Shown here: positions 1 to 9,833 of the stretch, piece by piece
How positions within the stretch are numbered: position 1 is the stretch's first letter
How the letters are laid out: every line of letters starts with the position of its first letter
NCBI GenBank assembly: GCA_003427395.1
Contig: BFEA01000070.1
Span: 3,731,308 to 3,755,322, forward strand
Source: Chara braunii
Lineage: Eukaryota; Streptophyta; Charophyceae; Charales; Characeae
Direction of reading: 5' to 3'
DNA: 24,015 bases
The notes under the pieces: generated by a model
The model's database searches: none
Told to the model about the DNA's origin: nothing
The model's input: the letters and a program-made list of their open reading frames with translations, nothing else
Translations under genes and position numbers: made by a program

Positions 1-170
1 AGCGCCAAGCGCTGAAGACTACTGCTAACGCTACTACTACTCTTGCAACGCTCCTCCAGAGTGCTGCTGCGGAATCCTGAAGACTATCTCCTGCCTCCTG
101 CACGTGAAATGCCTGGGAAGTTCCTATGAACTGCCTCCTGACTGCCGGCAGCATGTAGGGCATGCCAGTC

Positions 171-177
171 TTATATA
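171..177 (-). promoter_or_regulatory. TATA box of the element A LTR
   Basis: The minus strand reads TATATAAG here, about 365 nt inside the LTR and downstream of the U3 repeats. Position and sequence fit a Pol II core promoter driving leftward transcription. For a normal LTR layout the start site would be expected near 140-147. Confidence 0.5.
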
Positions 178-334
178 GTGCTGGCCCATCCAGGAGGCTG
201 CTCTTGCCAATGCCAAAATGTGCCAGACCCTCGCGTTGAAGTTCAAACAAAGGTTGTCTTGAAAACAGGCCCAAAATGACCTGTGCTAAAACCCCGGTCC
301 GGTGCCTAAGTTTCAGGGCATGTCAATTTTATGA

Positions 335-461
335 GGGCCTGAAAATGGCCCTCCGTTTTAGGCTGAAAAGACTCGGGGCCTGTAGGCCCTTGTTTTCAGG
401 CTTTCAGGCTGAAACGACACAGGGCCTGTAGGCCCTCGTTTTCAGGCTTCTAGGCTGGCAC
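335..461 (-). repeat. Three palindrome-bearing tandem repeats in U3 of the element A LTR
   Basis: Units begin near 335, 376 and 422. The last two start with GGGCCTGTAGGCCC, a near-perfect palindrome, followed by a GTTTTCAGGCT-type segment, with a period of 46 bp. The first unit is more diverged. Tandem repeats in U3 upstream of the TATA box are a common place for enhancer-like sites in LTR elements; that role is inferred. Confidence 0.7.
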
Positions 462-541
462 GAAAATAGGCCTTAGACGTACAGACCCTTAGTCTACCTG
501 GTCGGGCCCTGCTGGGCCCGTGTGGTACTGAGTATGCCACA

Positions 542-554
542 CTCCCCCCTCCTT
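542..554 (-). other. Polypurine tract of element A
   Basis: The minus strand reads AAGGAGGGGGGAG immediately before the TG start of the 3' LTR. This is the expected site of plus-strand DNA priming. It lies about 87 nt after the stop codon that ends the chromodomain frame. Confidence 0.75.
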
Positions 555-640
555 GAAAGATCGAGCTTACCTACGAGGGCGAAGCTATCTGTTGGAGGGA
601 GGGACTGAAGTCCAGGTGGGAGGTTGTGCAGCTTCCGTGG

Positions 641-1329
641 CTAGCCGTTTTTTCTCATAATCAGTGTAGATCTCTGGTGCGGAGGCTTGCAAAGCTGCCC
701 GGGAAATCCATTGCGTGTCGTCACGTCGCACCACTTGAATGTGACTTTGTACTGCATTGGCTTGTTGCCGTGCTTGCGATGCGCGATGACGCAGTCAACT
801 TCCTGATGACCATCCATGGAAGGAGGGTCCTGCGATTGTCGACCCGGGAAGTCGTCGCTCTTGGCTGGTGTATATGTGGCCAGCTTGAAGGCGTGGAAAA
901 CCGCGTGCACCGTGAGATGAGGCGGGATTTCGATCACAAAGGAGGGGCCATCGGGCTCATCGCCCACGACTGATGTGATGGGCCATGGTCCAAACCACTT
1001 TGGGAGTAGCTTGCGGGACACATCTTGTTCAAGCGGCGTCAATGTCGGCAGTTCTTGGAAATGGAAGATTAGCGAAGATACGGCCTTTGTTGCCACCGTG
1101 GTGCAACTCGAATGGAGTCACATCGATCGCCGGGTGCAACAAAGTGTTGTAGGCGAATTCGATGTTGGGGAGGCGGTCCACCCAATCCTTCTGATCCGTA
1201 CGGATGAATGTGTGAAGCATTACTTGAGCGGTTTGATGTGCCCGCTCTGTCTGCTCGTCCGTTTGCCGATGCCGAGCTGAACTCGGTTTCATCTCGGTGC
1301 CGGACTCTTTCACGAGCGAGGTCCAAAAT
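641..1329 (-). pseudogene. Integrase C-terminal half and chromodomain of element A (deleted)
   Basis: Two frames carry recognisable integrase sequence. About 1035-1329 encodes the end of the catalytic core, with a FWTSLVKESGTEMKPSSARH-like stretch followed by QTDEQTERAHQ, the family's QTDGQTER region holding the catalytic Glu. About 641-1040 encodes the GPF/Y-like segment (KWFGPW, then HAVFHAFKL) and a C-terminal chromodomain-like tail (MDGHQEVDCVIAHRK). The join near 1035 lacks the linker normally found between core and GPF/Y module. The zinc-binding HHCC domain and the first two catalytic Asp are absent because RNase H sequence is joined to the core near 1330. It is not functional. Confidence 0.8.
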
Positions 1330-1548
1330 GTGTTTCGGTGTGAAGTCGAACTGATCGGTGCAGTACATCCATCGAGCAATCGTGCTGCTCACCGTGTCTT
1401 GCATCTTGTAGTAGGTCAACGGGTTATTATTTGTTGCCCAAGTGAACCTACGACGCCCGAGGAGGAAGTGTCGCCAACGCTTGAGTACAGTGACGAACGC
1501 AAGCAACTCCTTCCGCGCATCATCAACCGAGTTGATGGGAGGCACCTT
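1330..1548 (-). pseudogene. RNase H domain of element A
   Basis: The frame reads through KELLAFVTVLKRWRHFLLGRR, then ATNNNPLTYYK and ARWMYCTDQFDFTPKHI, the standard second half of gypsy RNase H. The family's catalytic TDNNPL Asp is replaced by Asn. A TAA stop lies between this segment and the preceding RT/RNase H frame at about 1549. The segment ends abruptly at KHI, where it is joined to late integrase sequence. Confidence 0.8.
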
Positions 1549-2550
1549 TTAGCTGAAGTACTCAACCAGATGCCAGTCTACTCCGTCGTGCTGTTCCAAA
1601 ACTGCACCCATGCCGTAGCCGGAAGCGTTCGTAGTCACTCTCGTAAGCAAGGTGGGATCGTAGATACTCAAGACGGGAGCGAGGAGCAATGTCGTCTTCA
1701 ATTTGTGGAACAAACTGCGGACTTCGTCGGTGAACTGGAAGGGCACCTTTGGAGACTGCAATCTTGAGAAGGGCGCGGCGATCCGTGCGTATCCTCCGAT
1801 GAAGCGGTGGTATTGCCCGGCGAATCCCGTAAAAGATCGGACTTCCGTGGTGTTGGTTGGTTCCGACCAATCTTGAATGACCTTGATCTTGTCCGTGAGC
1901 GAACGGATGCCTTGCGGCGTCACAAAGTGGCCCAAGTACTTGAGCTTTTGCTGCACGAATTCGCACTTGGCTCGGTTGGCCTTGTACTTAGCCGTACGTA
2001 GCCTGTCCAAAACAAGGAGTAGATGCACGATGTGCTCGTCCAAATTCCGATTATATGCCAAGATGTCATTGAGGTAGATGAGCACGAACCGGTCCAACAT
2101 GTCGCGAAACTTCGTTGTCATTACCGCTTCGAAGGTGGTCGGGGCATTCGTAAGGCCAAATGGCATTACGACCCACTCGAAGTACCCGTACCCTGTCTTG
2201 AACGCAGTTTTGTATCGATCTCTTGGATGGATCTCGAGCTAGTGGTAATCGACCTTGGAGAAATACTTGGCGCCGCCCAAGCATTCGAGAAGATCGTCGA
2301 TGTGTGGGAGCGGGCCGACATTCTTAATTGTTTGAGCATGATAGTCAATGCATAAGCGCAGCTCCTTGTTCTTCTTCCGAACGAAGAGAATGGGTGCACC
2401 GTAGGGCCAGCAGCTAGGGCGAATCCAACCCTTATTAATGAGGTCATCGAGTTGCGTTTGAAGCACTTCGAGTTCCTCCTCGCTCATGCGGTAAATACAT
2501 CCGCGCGGAGGTACGGGCCCGTCTTCGAGGATGATCTCGTGACAAGTTAG
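1549..2550 (-). pseudogene. Reverse transcriptase of element A
   Basis: RT blocks appear in order: a [20 protein letters not shown] region, LRLCIDY, a KYFSKVD block, VVMPFGLTNAPTTF, and an active-site box that reads YLNDIL instead of YxDD, so the first catalytic Asp is Asn. The thumb/connection (RSFTGFAGQYHRFI) and the first RNase H motif follow; there TDASG has become TNASG. Compared with the family there are two small in-frame deletions, after CIDY and after KVD. A TAG stop follows the second deletion, and a TGA stop lies near 2570 at the protease/RT border. Confidence 0.85.
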
Positions 2551-3529
2551 CCGATTTGGTACGATTCAGGCGGGGGCTTCAAAGACGTCGCCATAGGAGT
2601 CAAGAAGTTGTACAATGCGTGGATCCGGTGGCTGTTCCGCCGCTGGCTCGTCGGGAGGAGGGAGGGCGTGCAAGAAACAAATGCCCATATCCGCCACGTC
2701 GTTCTGTGCGATGGAGGTGCGAATGCTTGCCGCGGAGACCACATGACGACCAATCGAAGGGTGAGGTGGGGGGACCGTACATGGCACAAGTACTCGTTTC
2801 GGTCACGAACGTGAACGGTGTGGCGGTAGAAGTTCATTGGGTGGTTCTCGCTGCGCAGCCACGACATGCCCAAAATCATGTCGAACTGTGTGTCCAATAT
2901 GTCAAAGGACACGGCCTCGCGTGCATGCGGGGCGAAGTACACGGGGACGGAGTCAACGCACCGGACCACCAGTCAATGGACTTGTGCGTACGACCGTCAG
3001 ACAACGTGACTTGCTTGGCCTGCGATTTCCTTCGAACGCGCGGCCCAAGGCGTGCGCGCGTCATGAAGTTTTGGGTGATGTAGTTATGAGTAGCTCCACA
3101 ATCAATCAAGGCGCTGCAAGTCGCCTTCCCGATCTGAATGCGGACGTAGAGTAACAGTGCATCGATGTTATCGTACCGTTGCGTGGTGTACTCGCGGTCA
3201 ATCTTCGCAATGTACTCGCGAAGGTCAACAACCGCTACTCCGTCTTCCATCAACGGAGCTGGTACTGCAGCGTGCAAGTAGTTGCGTAGTTCCGCCATTA
3301 GGGCGTTGCAATGCGGCTTTGGCAAGGAACCAGATGGGGGAAGAGGCAGCCATTGGAAGTCCTCCGGTGTCAATGGTTCGAGGTCCTCAAGTCTAGACCG
3401 CACCGACGAGTCCCCGAGTAATGTCGGCGAGGATTCTGGTTCACTTGGCGATGGTGCTGAAGTCGCGCACGCATATGACTCTTGCAGATGGAGAGGTTTT
3501 TGCCGCGCGCCAGCGGTTACATCCTCCAT
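2547..3529 (-). pseudogene. Aspartic protease region of element A with upstream linker
   Basis: The frame from 3529 down to about 2960 holds an acidic/proline-rich linker and then the protease motif CSALIDCGATHNYI. Gypsy proteases usually read D-S/T-G-A/S; here Cys follows the Asp. A frameshift near 2960 moves the rest (SFDILDTQFDMILGMSWL, the conserved flap/ILG region) to another frame. A second shift near 2780 leads to the linker before RT. No gag zinc knuckle is found upstream, so gag is missing. Confidence 0.8.
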
Positions 3530-3549
3530 ACTCGCGAGAATCAGAAATA

Positions 3550-4256
3550 AATTGTGAGCCTTCTAGTCTCTTCCAGCAGTGTAGACGAAGCAGGGAGAAT
3601 ATCACAATTACTCCTGGGTGCTTGGGCATGCCTAACCAATTCGGTCCTTGGCCACTGCCTGAATGGGCCTGGGCGCAGACACTTTGGCCCAAACGGAAGC
3701 TACTGGAAACACACGAGGCCCAGCCAGACAACGAACTGGGCTAGCACTTTCCATAAAGGAAAGAGCTCGCCACTGGGGGTCTCATTCGGGCACTGGCTTG
3801 TGCAAGCGGCAGCGCTGCTGGAGCGTGTGCTCGCGGCGTGCTTGTTGTGCGCTAGAGAATGCCGGGCGCACACGGGCGTCGAGGAAGAAGACGGGGCGCT
3901 GCTGAGGGCAGCGCCATGGCCAGCCCTTCATAGCCAGGGCTTGGCTTGTATAGCCAACGGAGGTGGTGGTGGTCTCCGTGTACGGGTAGGAGACGTGGGT
4001 AAACAAGACGAGGGAGAGACAGATAAATGAGGATGATGATGTGAGGGCACATACCTGGTCTTGACGATGGTCTACAGGGTCGACATCTTCATGTACTCCT
4101 GTTGTTGCTGCTGGCATCAACAGTATGCATTGTCAATTTGTAGGCTGGTAGTAGCTGTGTGATTGTAATCTGGGCGCTGAGCGCCAAGTAGGAGAAAGGG
4201 CTCTGGATACATATGTTGGTGGTGACGAGAGTATGGTCTCATTGACATTCGGATTC
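3550..4256. other. Unassigned GC-rich stretch beyond element A; possible short 5' exon
   Basis: No protein or LTR family was recognised. On the minus strand an ATG at 4115-4117 opens 21 codons (MPAATTGVHEDVDPVDHRQDQ begins it) that end at a splice-donor-like CAG|GTATGT (donor 4049-4054). This could be a leader exon of element A or of a host gene. It is too short to decide. Confidence 0.25.
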
Positions 4257-4553
4257 GGTGCTTTGGTTCTCCGTTGGTGTAATATCAGTGCATTTCTGCT
4301 TTCTCGAGAGCGTTGGACTTTCTGGCTTTCAATATGATTTTGAATTCTGGATTTCTGTCATTTTGATATCACTCATTTTCCTTGCAATTCTTTTCAAAAA
4401 GAAAAACACAAAACTTCTTTTTGATTGTTTCACCCCAATCTAATGAGTGCGTGTCGGTGTGTATATGTGTCTGTGTCCGTCTGTGTGTTGTGAATCTTCA
4501 CCACAACATCCACTGTTCCACACAAAATGTCCCTTTCATTCTTTCATCCCAAT

Positions 4554-4556
<3 letters not shown>
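4257..4556. other. AT-rich stretch, no gene seen
   Basis: T-rich DNA without a convincing frame. A CCCCAATCTAATGAGTGCG block near 4432 is echoed as CCCAATCTAGTGTG just before the (GT)n tract, suggesting a small duplication seeded the microsatellite. Confidence 0.4.

Positions 4557-4600
<44 letters not shown>
4557..4600. repeat. (GT)n microsatellite
   Basis: Uninterrupted GT dinucleotides for 44 bp, running into a short TTGTCTGTCTG tail. Confidence 0.97.
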
Positions 4601-4603
<3 letters not shown>

Positions 4604-4710
4604 TCTGTCTGGGTGACGAAACATGCTTGAAATGAGCCAATCCACCAATGAAAGAGTGTTGGCTCTATAATCATTAACATGAAGTACAACGGACCGATTA
4701 CTTCAACGCA

Positions 4711-4795
4711 AAAAAAAAAAAAAAAAAAACCAGCTACCTAGCTTAATTGGTTAGGCATGCAAGTCACATTCACAAGGTTGTTGGTTCAATCCTCG
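4711..4795 (+). repeat. Poly-A run followed by a tRNA-like module (possible SINE head)
   Basis: A run of A (about 4710-4729) is followed by a sequence with a Pol III A box TAGCTTAATTGG (4739-4750) and a B box GGTTCAATCC (4783-4792). The start-to-start distance is 44 bp, as in a true tRNA gene. The acceptor, anticodon and T stems pair poorly, so it is not a working tRNA. A tRNA-derived SINE head or a tRNA pseudogene fits best. The poly-A upstream may be the tail of a preceding retroposon. Confidence 0.45.
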
Positions 4796-4799
4796 TGGC

Positions 4800-5299
4800 C
4801 ACCTGTGGCACTCTTGGTGCCAATCAACAGAGATAGTCCCAGTGGTATTAGTAATGTCTTCAGACAACACGGGTGTGAGTGCGCATGTGAGTGGGTTGCG
4901 TGTGGTGTGTGGATGAAAAGGAAGGCACAGTTACTGGCAAATGCTCGGTCCTTGTGATAGCTGGGCCCCCACCGGCAGCCCCAACCCTGCACCCTAAACG
5001 CTAGGGCAAAGAGGCAAACATGCCGTTACCTCCCTCCACCAAGACAGGTAACCCTCCCTTCACCGAAGAAAGCTAGAAAGCTATGCTTGCAGAGGTAAAC
5101 TGTATAGCCCCCTTAGGAGTAGTGGTAGGTAGGTAGTGAAAGAAAGATATGTTCCATGACATGGCAGAACACCAGTTACGAAATATGTGAGGTGAGAGAA
5201 AAATATATGTCTGTCCCCCGATGAGAAGAAGGCAGCTGACAAAAAATGAAAAAAAAGGAAATCCAGTACTGATTGCTGCAGTGCCTGCAGTGGCTACAG

Positions 5300-5303
<4 letters not shown>
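4800..5303. other. No gene recognised
   Basis: Mixed-composition DNA between the tRNA-like module and the (CT)n tract. It could include the body of a SINE, but no second copy is present in the window to define it. Confidence 0.4.

Positions 5304-5384
<81 letters not shown>
5304..5384. repeat. (CT)n microsatellite, about 81 bp
   Basis: An uninterrupted run of TC/CT dinucleotides followed by a short T run. An apparent Ser-Leu open frame across it is only the repeat read as codons. Confidence 0.98.
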
Positions 5385-5389
<5 letters not shown>

Positions 5390-5489
5390 CTGTCAGTTTG
5401 TTTTCATCTGAGCAATTTTGTTCTGAGTCAGTTTGAGGCCAATGAACCTCTTAGTTCAACACCAATGAGCGCACATAATGTCCACATGC

Positions 5490-5875
5490 ATGCGTGAGAT
5501 CACACGAGAGTCACACTGAAAAATCAGAGAGATTAAGATCAGTTAACGCAGCTTATGAATTCCAACAAGTTAAACAACAGCAATAAGAGTTCCGAGTCAC
5601 CAGCGCACAACAACGCATAACATAGGTAACCAAACATCCAACATGATCACTCAGGTAAGTGTCTTCTTCCTCCCTGCTCTTCTCTCTCTGTTGTATCACC
5701 CCTCCTTGCTGGTCTTCTCCCTAGCTTATGACCTCGCTGAATCTTCTCTCCCTACATGCATGCACACTCACACTAACTTTGGGCCTTTCGCGATTTGTTA
5801 GGCCCGCTTTCACTTAGGGCGGGCACATCTGCACCAAGGGCCCCCTTAGGCCTGCCGAGGAGCCACATCCTCGCA
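5490..5875 (-). repeat. 3' LTR of element B (left end approximate)
   Basis: The right boundary is a CA at 5874-5875 adjoining the polypurine tract, so the minus strand opens TGCGAGGATGTGG. The left end is uncertain: a TGAGATC near 5494-5500 resembles the TGAGATG that begins the LTR of element C and would give an LTR of about 380 bp. The two LTRs otherwise do not align by eye. Confidence 0.5.
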
Positions 5876-5890
5876 TTCCCTCCTCCTTTA
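5876..5890 (-). other. Polypurine tract of element B
   Basis: The minus strand reads TAAAGGAGGAGGGAA directly before the TG of the LTR and shortly after the stop codon of the chromodomain frame at 5916-5918. Confidence 0.6.
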
Positions 5891-5915
5891 CTTCGAGAGC
5901 CCCTTGAGAAGTTAT

Positions 5916-6908
<993 letters not shown>

Positions 6909-6979
6909 TGGAGTAAAAGGATTCGAACCTTTGCATGTCGGTATCAAAAACCGATGCCTTTCCACTTGGCTATACTCCA
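6909..6979 (-). tRNA. trnQ: Mitochondrial-type tRNA-Gln (UUG), copy within the NUMT
   Basis: The minus strand folds as a full cloverleaf of 71 nt. The acceptor TGGAGTA pairs with TACTCCA. The anticodon stem TCGGT/ACCGA carries loop TTTTGAT with anticodon TTG at positions 34-36. The T stem AAAGG/CCTTT carries loop TTCGAAT. The U1-A72 end pair is typical of bacterial and organellar tRNA-Gln. The sequence resembles plant mitochondrial trnQ. In the nucleus it is probably silent, though its internal A/B-box-like regions could in principle be read by Pol III. Confidence 0.92.
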
Positions 6980-7082
6980 ATGAGATAACGCGACCGACCA
7001 ACGGCCTCAATGTCTTAGCTTAGAATTGTGTTTTTGTTTTTCAACGATTTGACTACACCATACAAACAACAATTGAATATTT

Positions 7083-7217
7083 ACGGCAAGACGACTATCG
7101 ATTCTTAAACAACCTATATTTTCTACATTCAACAATCATTTGGTAGATTATCCAAGTCCTAGCAATCTCAGTTATTGGTGGGGTTTTGGATATATCTTGC
7201 TGGTATTTGTTTGGTAA
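7083..7217 (+). pseudogene. cob: 5' end of mitochondrial apocytochrome b
   Basis: Codons 2-36 read [19 protein letters not shown] followed by [16 protein letters not shown], the N-terminus of mitochondrial cytochrome b. The short start without the extra residues of seed plants resembles the bryophyte/charophyte form. The first codon is ACG where ATG is expected. After Gly-36 a 2-nt gain shifts the frame to a TAA at 7215-7217. The conserved AGICLV residues continue in the next frame just downstream (about 7199-7216). The rest of cob is missing. Confidence 0.9.
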
Positions 7218-7405
7218 TGAGTTTGTGAGTGAAGTGAGACCCGTGACATTGTATTCAAGTCTATATACAATACAAATACAATACATACTCCAATTGGCAT
7301 CTATCTATAGATAGTAAGCCATCGTAGTGCGATCGATATATATCTCATCGATACGATATATGTGGGACGAAATGAGATGTGGGACGACTTGTACCGATAA
7401 CTTCA
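7218..7405. other. AT-rich tail of the mitochondrial insertion
   Basis: Sequence after the cob fragment does not continue cytochrome b. GTGAGTGAAGTGAGACCCGT just after the last cob-like codons could be the beginning of an organellar intron. Short repeats such as GATATATATCTCATCGATACGATATAT and two GTGGGACGA copies are present. Gypsy sequence resumes at 7406. Confidence 0.45.
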
Positions 7406-8165
7406 TACTTGCAAAACATTGACAATGAATTCTATGCTGCCAGGTGCTGTAGTTGACTGATTCTCATGTAGTAGGAAATCAAGGGCGGACCTAGGCTTCC
7501 AACCAAGATGCAGTTGGTTGGGAGTCATACCAGTAGCGCTATGCACAGCGTTGTTATACATTCTGGCGACGAGAGGCAATTTCTTGTCCCAGTCATCATG
7601 ACTTGGCTTGGTATAATGCCTTAGCAAGTGCTGCACTACTCGGTTCATTTGTCCCGCCTGACCATTTGACTAGGGGTGATTTCCTGATGTCATCTGTAGT
7701 TGGGTACCCATCTGTTGGGCAGTGTTTTGCCACAGTTCACTCGTAAAGCAAACATCCTGGTCGCTAACAATGGACTTGGGTAAACCAAAGTCCCGTACCC
7801 AGTTATTCATAAACAGCGTGATGACGTAGTCAGTTTTAGCGGTCTCTGGAATAGCGATTAGTCTTGCATACTTGGAAAACCGGTCCACTATAACGAAGAT
7901 GTGTCTTTTTCCACTCCTACTGGTCACAAGAGTATCCATGAAATCCATGCACACACTCTGACCAGGACCTTCAGGAATCGGCAAGGGCTTGATAAGCCCA
8001 AGCGGAGCCTGAGTCCTAGGTTTGTCCCGTTGACAAACCTGGTAGGTTTCGACGCATCTTTTAGCATCTTGCATCATAGAGGGTCACCAGAATCTCTGCA
8101 CTAGGTTAGCTGATGTTTTCCTATAACCGAAATAACCAGTTGCATCATCACATTCGCCTAAAAAT
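7406..8165 (-). pseudogene. Integrase zinc-binding domain and catalytic core, element B
   Basis: The core shows the first catalytic Asp in VCMDFMDTL, the second in SIVSDQDVCF, and the region of the catalytic Glu, which reads NGQAGQMNRVV where the family has DGQTE, so the Glu is Gly. A TAG stop lies just before it at 7670-7672. Upstream, a TGA at 8084-8086 replaces a Trp codon in the FWWPSM segment. The zinc-binding CVETYQVCQRDK part of HHCC remains. The frame ends in EFIVNVLQ at the insertion junction. Confidence 0.87.
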
Positions 8166-8760
8166 AAACTACGTACAGACTCTCTAGCCGGAACACACAA
8201 TCTTTTATTCCCAGCCCTTTCAAGAAACAACAAGTCATTAACCACCGTAAATTCATCAGAAGTAGCCTTGTCTTTAGATTCTAATTTACGAAGGATCTCT
8301 CACATCACTGTGTCTTCTTGATAGGCTTCCACCATAGATTGAGTTACATCCTCATATATTCCAAACTCACTTACCAATGCGCCCCAATAATCTGCCCTAC
8401 GCGATAATGCATCAACCACTTTGTTATACTCTCCCTTGATTGGGTCAAGTTGATAGTCATACATGTCTATCACTTCAATCCACCATTTGAGTGCATCGGA
8501 GAGTACAGGCTAAGTCTTGATCCAGCACAAAGTCTCATGGTCAGATCTCAAGTAGAAGAATTTGCCTAGGAGATAGTGTCTCCAGTGGACCAACGCTCTA
8601 TAGAGGGCATAAAGCTCATGCTAGGCCTTAACTTCTTCCCCTCCTTTTGCGCAAGGACGGCGCCTATGCCATATTGGCTAGTGTCTGTGGTCACTACAAA
8701 GGGTTGGTCAGGATCTGGAAGTCTGAGGACTTCATAGTGTGTCAGGGCATACTTCAATTT
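8166..8760 (-). pseudogene. RNase H and linker to integrase, element B
   Basis: The first RNase H motif reads VVTTDTSQYGIGAVLAQKEG, with the catalytic Asp retained. Later blocks appear after a frameshift near 8625: HELYALYRALVHWRHYLLG, then YLRSDHETLCWIKT with its Asp, then DYQLDPIKGEYNKVVDALSRR, the usual end of the domain. Stops interrupt at least two of these blocks. The linker toward the zinc-binding domain is readable but contains another stop. Confidence 0.78.
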
Positions 8761-9604
8761 CTTGAAGCTTGCTTCACAATCTTTGGTCCACTTCCAAGGG
8801 GTGTCAAGGCGAGTTAGATCTGTTATGGGGAAACTGTAGTACTATAGTTTTTGACAAACGGACGATAGTAGCCCGTCATCCCCTAAAACGATAGGACCTA
8901 AGTAACGGTTTGAGGTCTGGGTCAGTCACGTATGCTGGCCACTTTGGCATCATCCGGCCTCAACCCATCTGCAAAAATTTCATGACCCAGGTACAAGATC
9001 TTGGCACGACCGGACTCACATTTCTCCAAGTTGACCTTGTATTGGTGCTGCCTTAGGAGACCTAGCACTATTTTCAAGTGCTCAACGTGCTCCTCTATAA
9101 TCTTACTAAAGATGAGGATATCGTCGAAGTACATTCGACGATAAACTTGTCGAAGTAATCATGAAAGATCCTATTCATCGCGTGCTGGAATGTCCCAGGT
9201 GCATTGTATAGGCCAAAAGGCATCACCACAAACTCATACAGACCGTACCTGGTCTGAAAAGTGGTTTTGTGCTGATCCTCAGGTCTAATGGCAATTTGAT
9301 GGTATCCAGACTTCAGATCTATCTTGGTGAAGTACCAACATCCCTGCACTCTGTCCAATAGGTCATCAATGCGGGGTAGGGGCTCCACATTCTTAACGGT
9401 GATGGCATTGAGGCCCCTATAGTCAATGCACATCCTTAGTGTACCTCCCTTCTTAGGAATGAATAGAACTGGTGCACCATAAGGAGAGGTACTAGGCTGA
9501 ATCCATCCCTTCTTTGTGAGCTCTTTGAGTTGGGGGCGGAGCTCATCCATCCGCAGGAGACATCCTATAGATCCGTCCTCTAGGTACTTTGCTGCCAGGG
9601 ACAA
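8761..9604 (-). pseudogene. Reverse transcriptase of element B
   Basis: Blocks in order: [68 protein letters not shown], then after a frameshift near 9130 [10 protein letters not shown], so both catalytic Asp of YxDD remain. The thumb shows KILYLGHEIFADGL. The connection to RNase H (about 8760-8930) is scrambled by more shifts and a stop. This is the best preserved RT in the window. Confidence 0.88.
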
Positions 9605-9833
9605 CTTTTATCGCATGGACAACCTCTCTTTCCACCACATCACTGGGCTCCTAAAAAAGGTCAAGATACTGAGCAACGATTGCTTCTATCTCTTGGGGTG
9701 ATTTTACGGCCTCCCCTTTCTCAGAGACAAAGACTAGGTACATGCCCTCCTCGCAATTATGCTTATAGTAGTTATAGAAAGAGAATGCACACATGCAGCC
9801 ATAGTTCTCCACTAGGCTGCTAACTTTGAACTT
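9605..9833 (-). pseudogene. Protease-RT linker, element B
   Basis: A frame runs through ENYGCMCAFSFYNYY, EGMYLVFVSEKGEAVKS and [12 protein letters not shown] into the RT frame, with one stop near 9648. This is the usual spacer between gypsy protease and RT and has no known domain. Confidence 0.6.

Larger units (their letters stand above)
1..541 (-). repeat. 3' LTR of element A (partial, cut by window edge)
   Basis: The right boundary is set by a CA end at 540-541 directly next to a polypurine tract, so on the minus strand the LTR opens with TGTGGCATAC. U3 lies on the right and contains three palindromic repeats of about 41-46 bp. A TATA box on the minus strand lies at 171-177. R/U5 would run from about 145 leftward and is not complete here. 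No copy of this LTR was recognised elsewhere in the window, so its left end cannot be fixed. Confidence 0.7.
1..3550 (-). mobile_element. Ty3/gypsy element A (chromodomain type), decayed, 5' end missing
   Basis: Read on the minus strand, the order is protease, RT, RNase H, integrase remnant, chromodomain, polypurine tract, 3' LTR. Integrase after RNase H is the Ty3/gypsy order, and the C-terminal chromodomain places it near the chromoviruses. No gag zinc knuckle, primer-binding site or 5' LTR is visible to the right of the protease, so the 5' part is lost or too diverged to see. The coding region has several in-frame stops, small in-frame deletions and two larger internal deletions in the integrase. 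The LTR runs off the left edge of the window. Confidence 0.85.

Noticed and set aside
626-3396. Many long plus-strand frames, for example at 626-973, 1297-1767 and 2556-3083.
   Set aside because: All lie opposite recognisable gypsy pol domains on the minus strand and show no domain of their own.
1-4188. AGCGCCAAG at 1-9 and again at 4180-4188, considered as matching LTR ends of element A.
   Set aside because: The match does not extend on either side, so it is a chance 9-mer.
4382-4689. Open frames rich in Cys-Val or Thr-His around 4560-4600.
   Set aside because: They are the (GT)n tract on either strand.
5221-5497. Open frames rich in Ser-Leu.
   Set aside because: They are the (CT)n microsatellite read as codons.
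6909-6979. The trnQ considered as a plastid gene (trnQ-psbK region).
   Set aside because: The sequence is of plant mitochondrial type, the neighbours are atp1 and cob, and no psbK or psbI frame is present.
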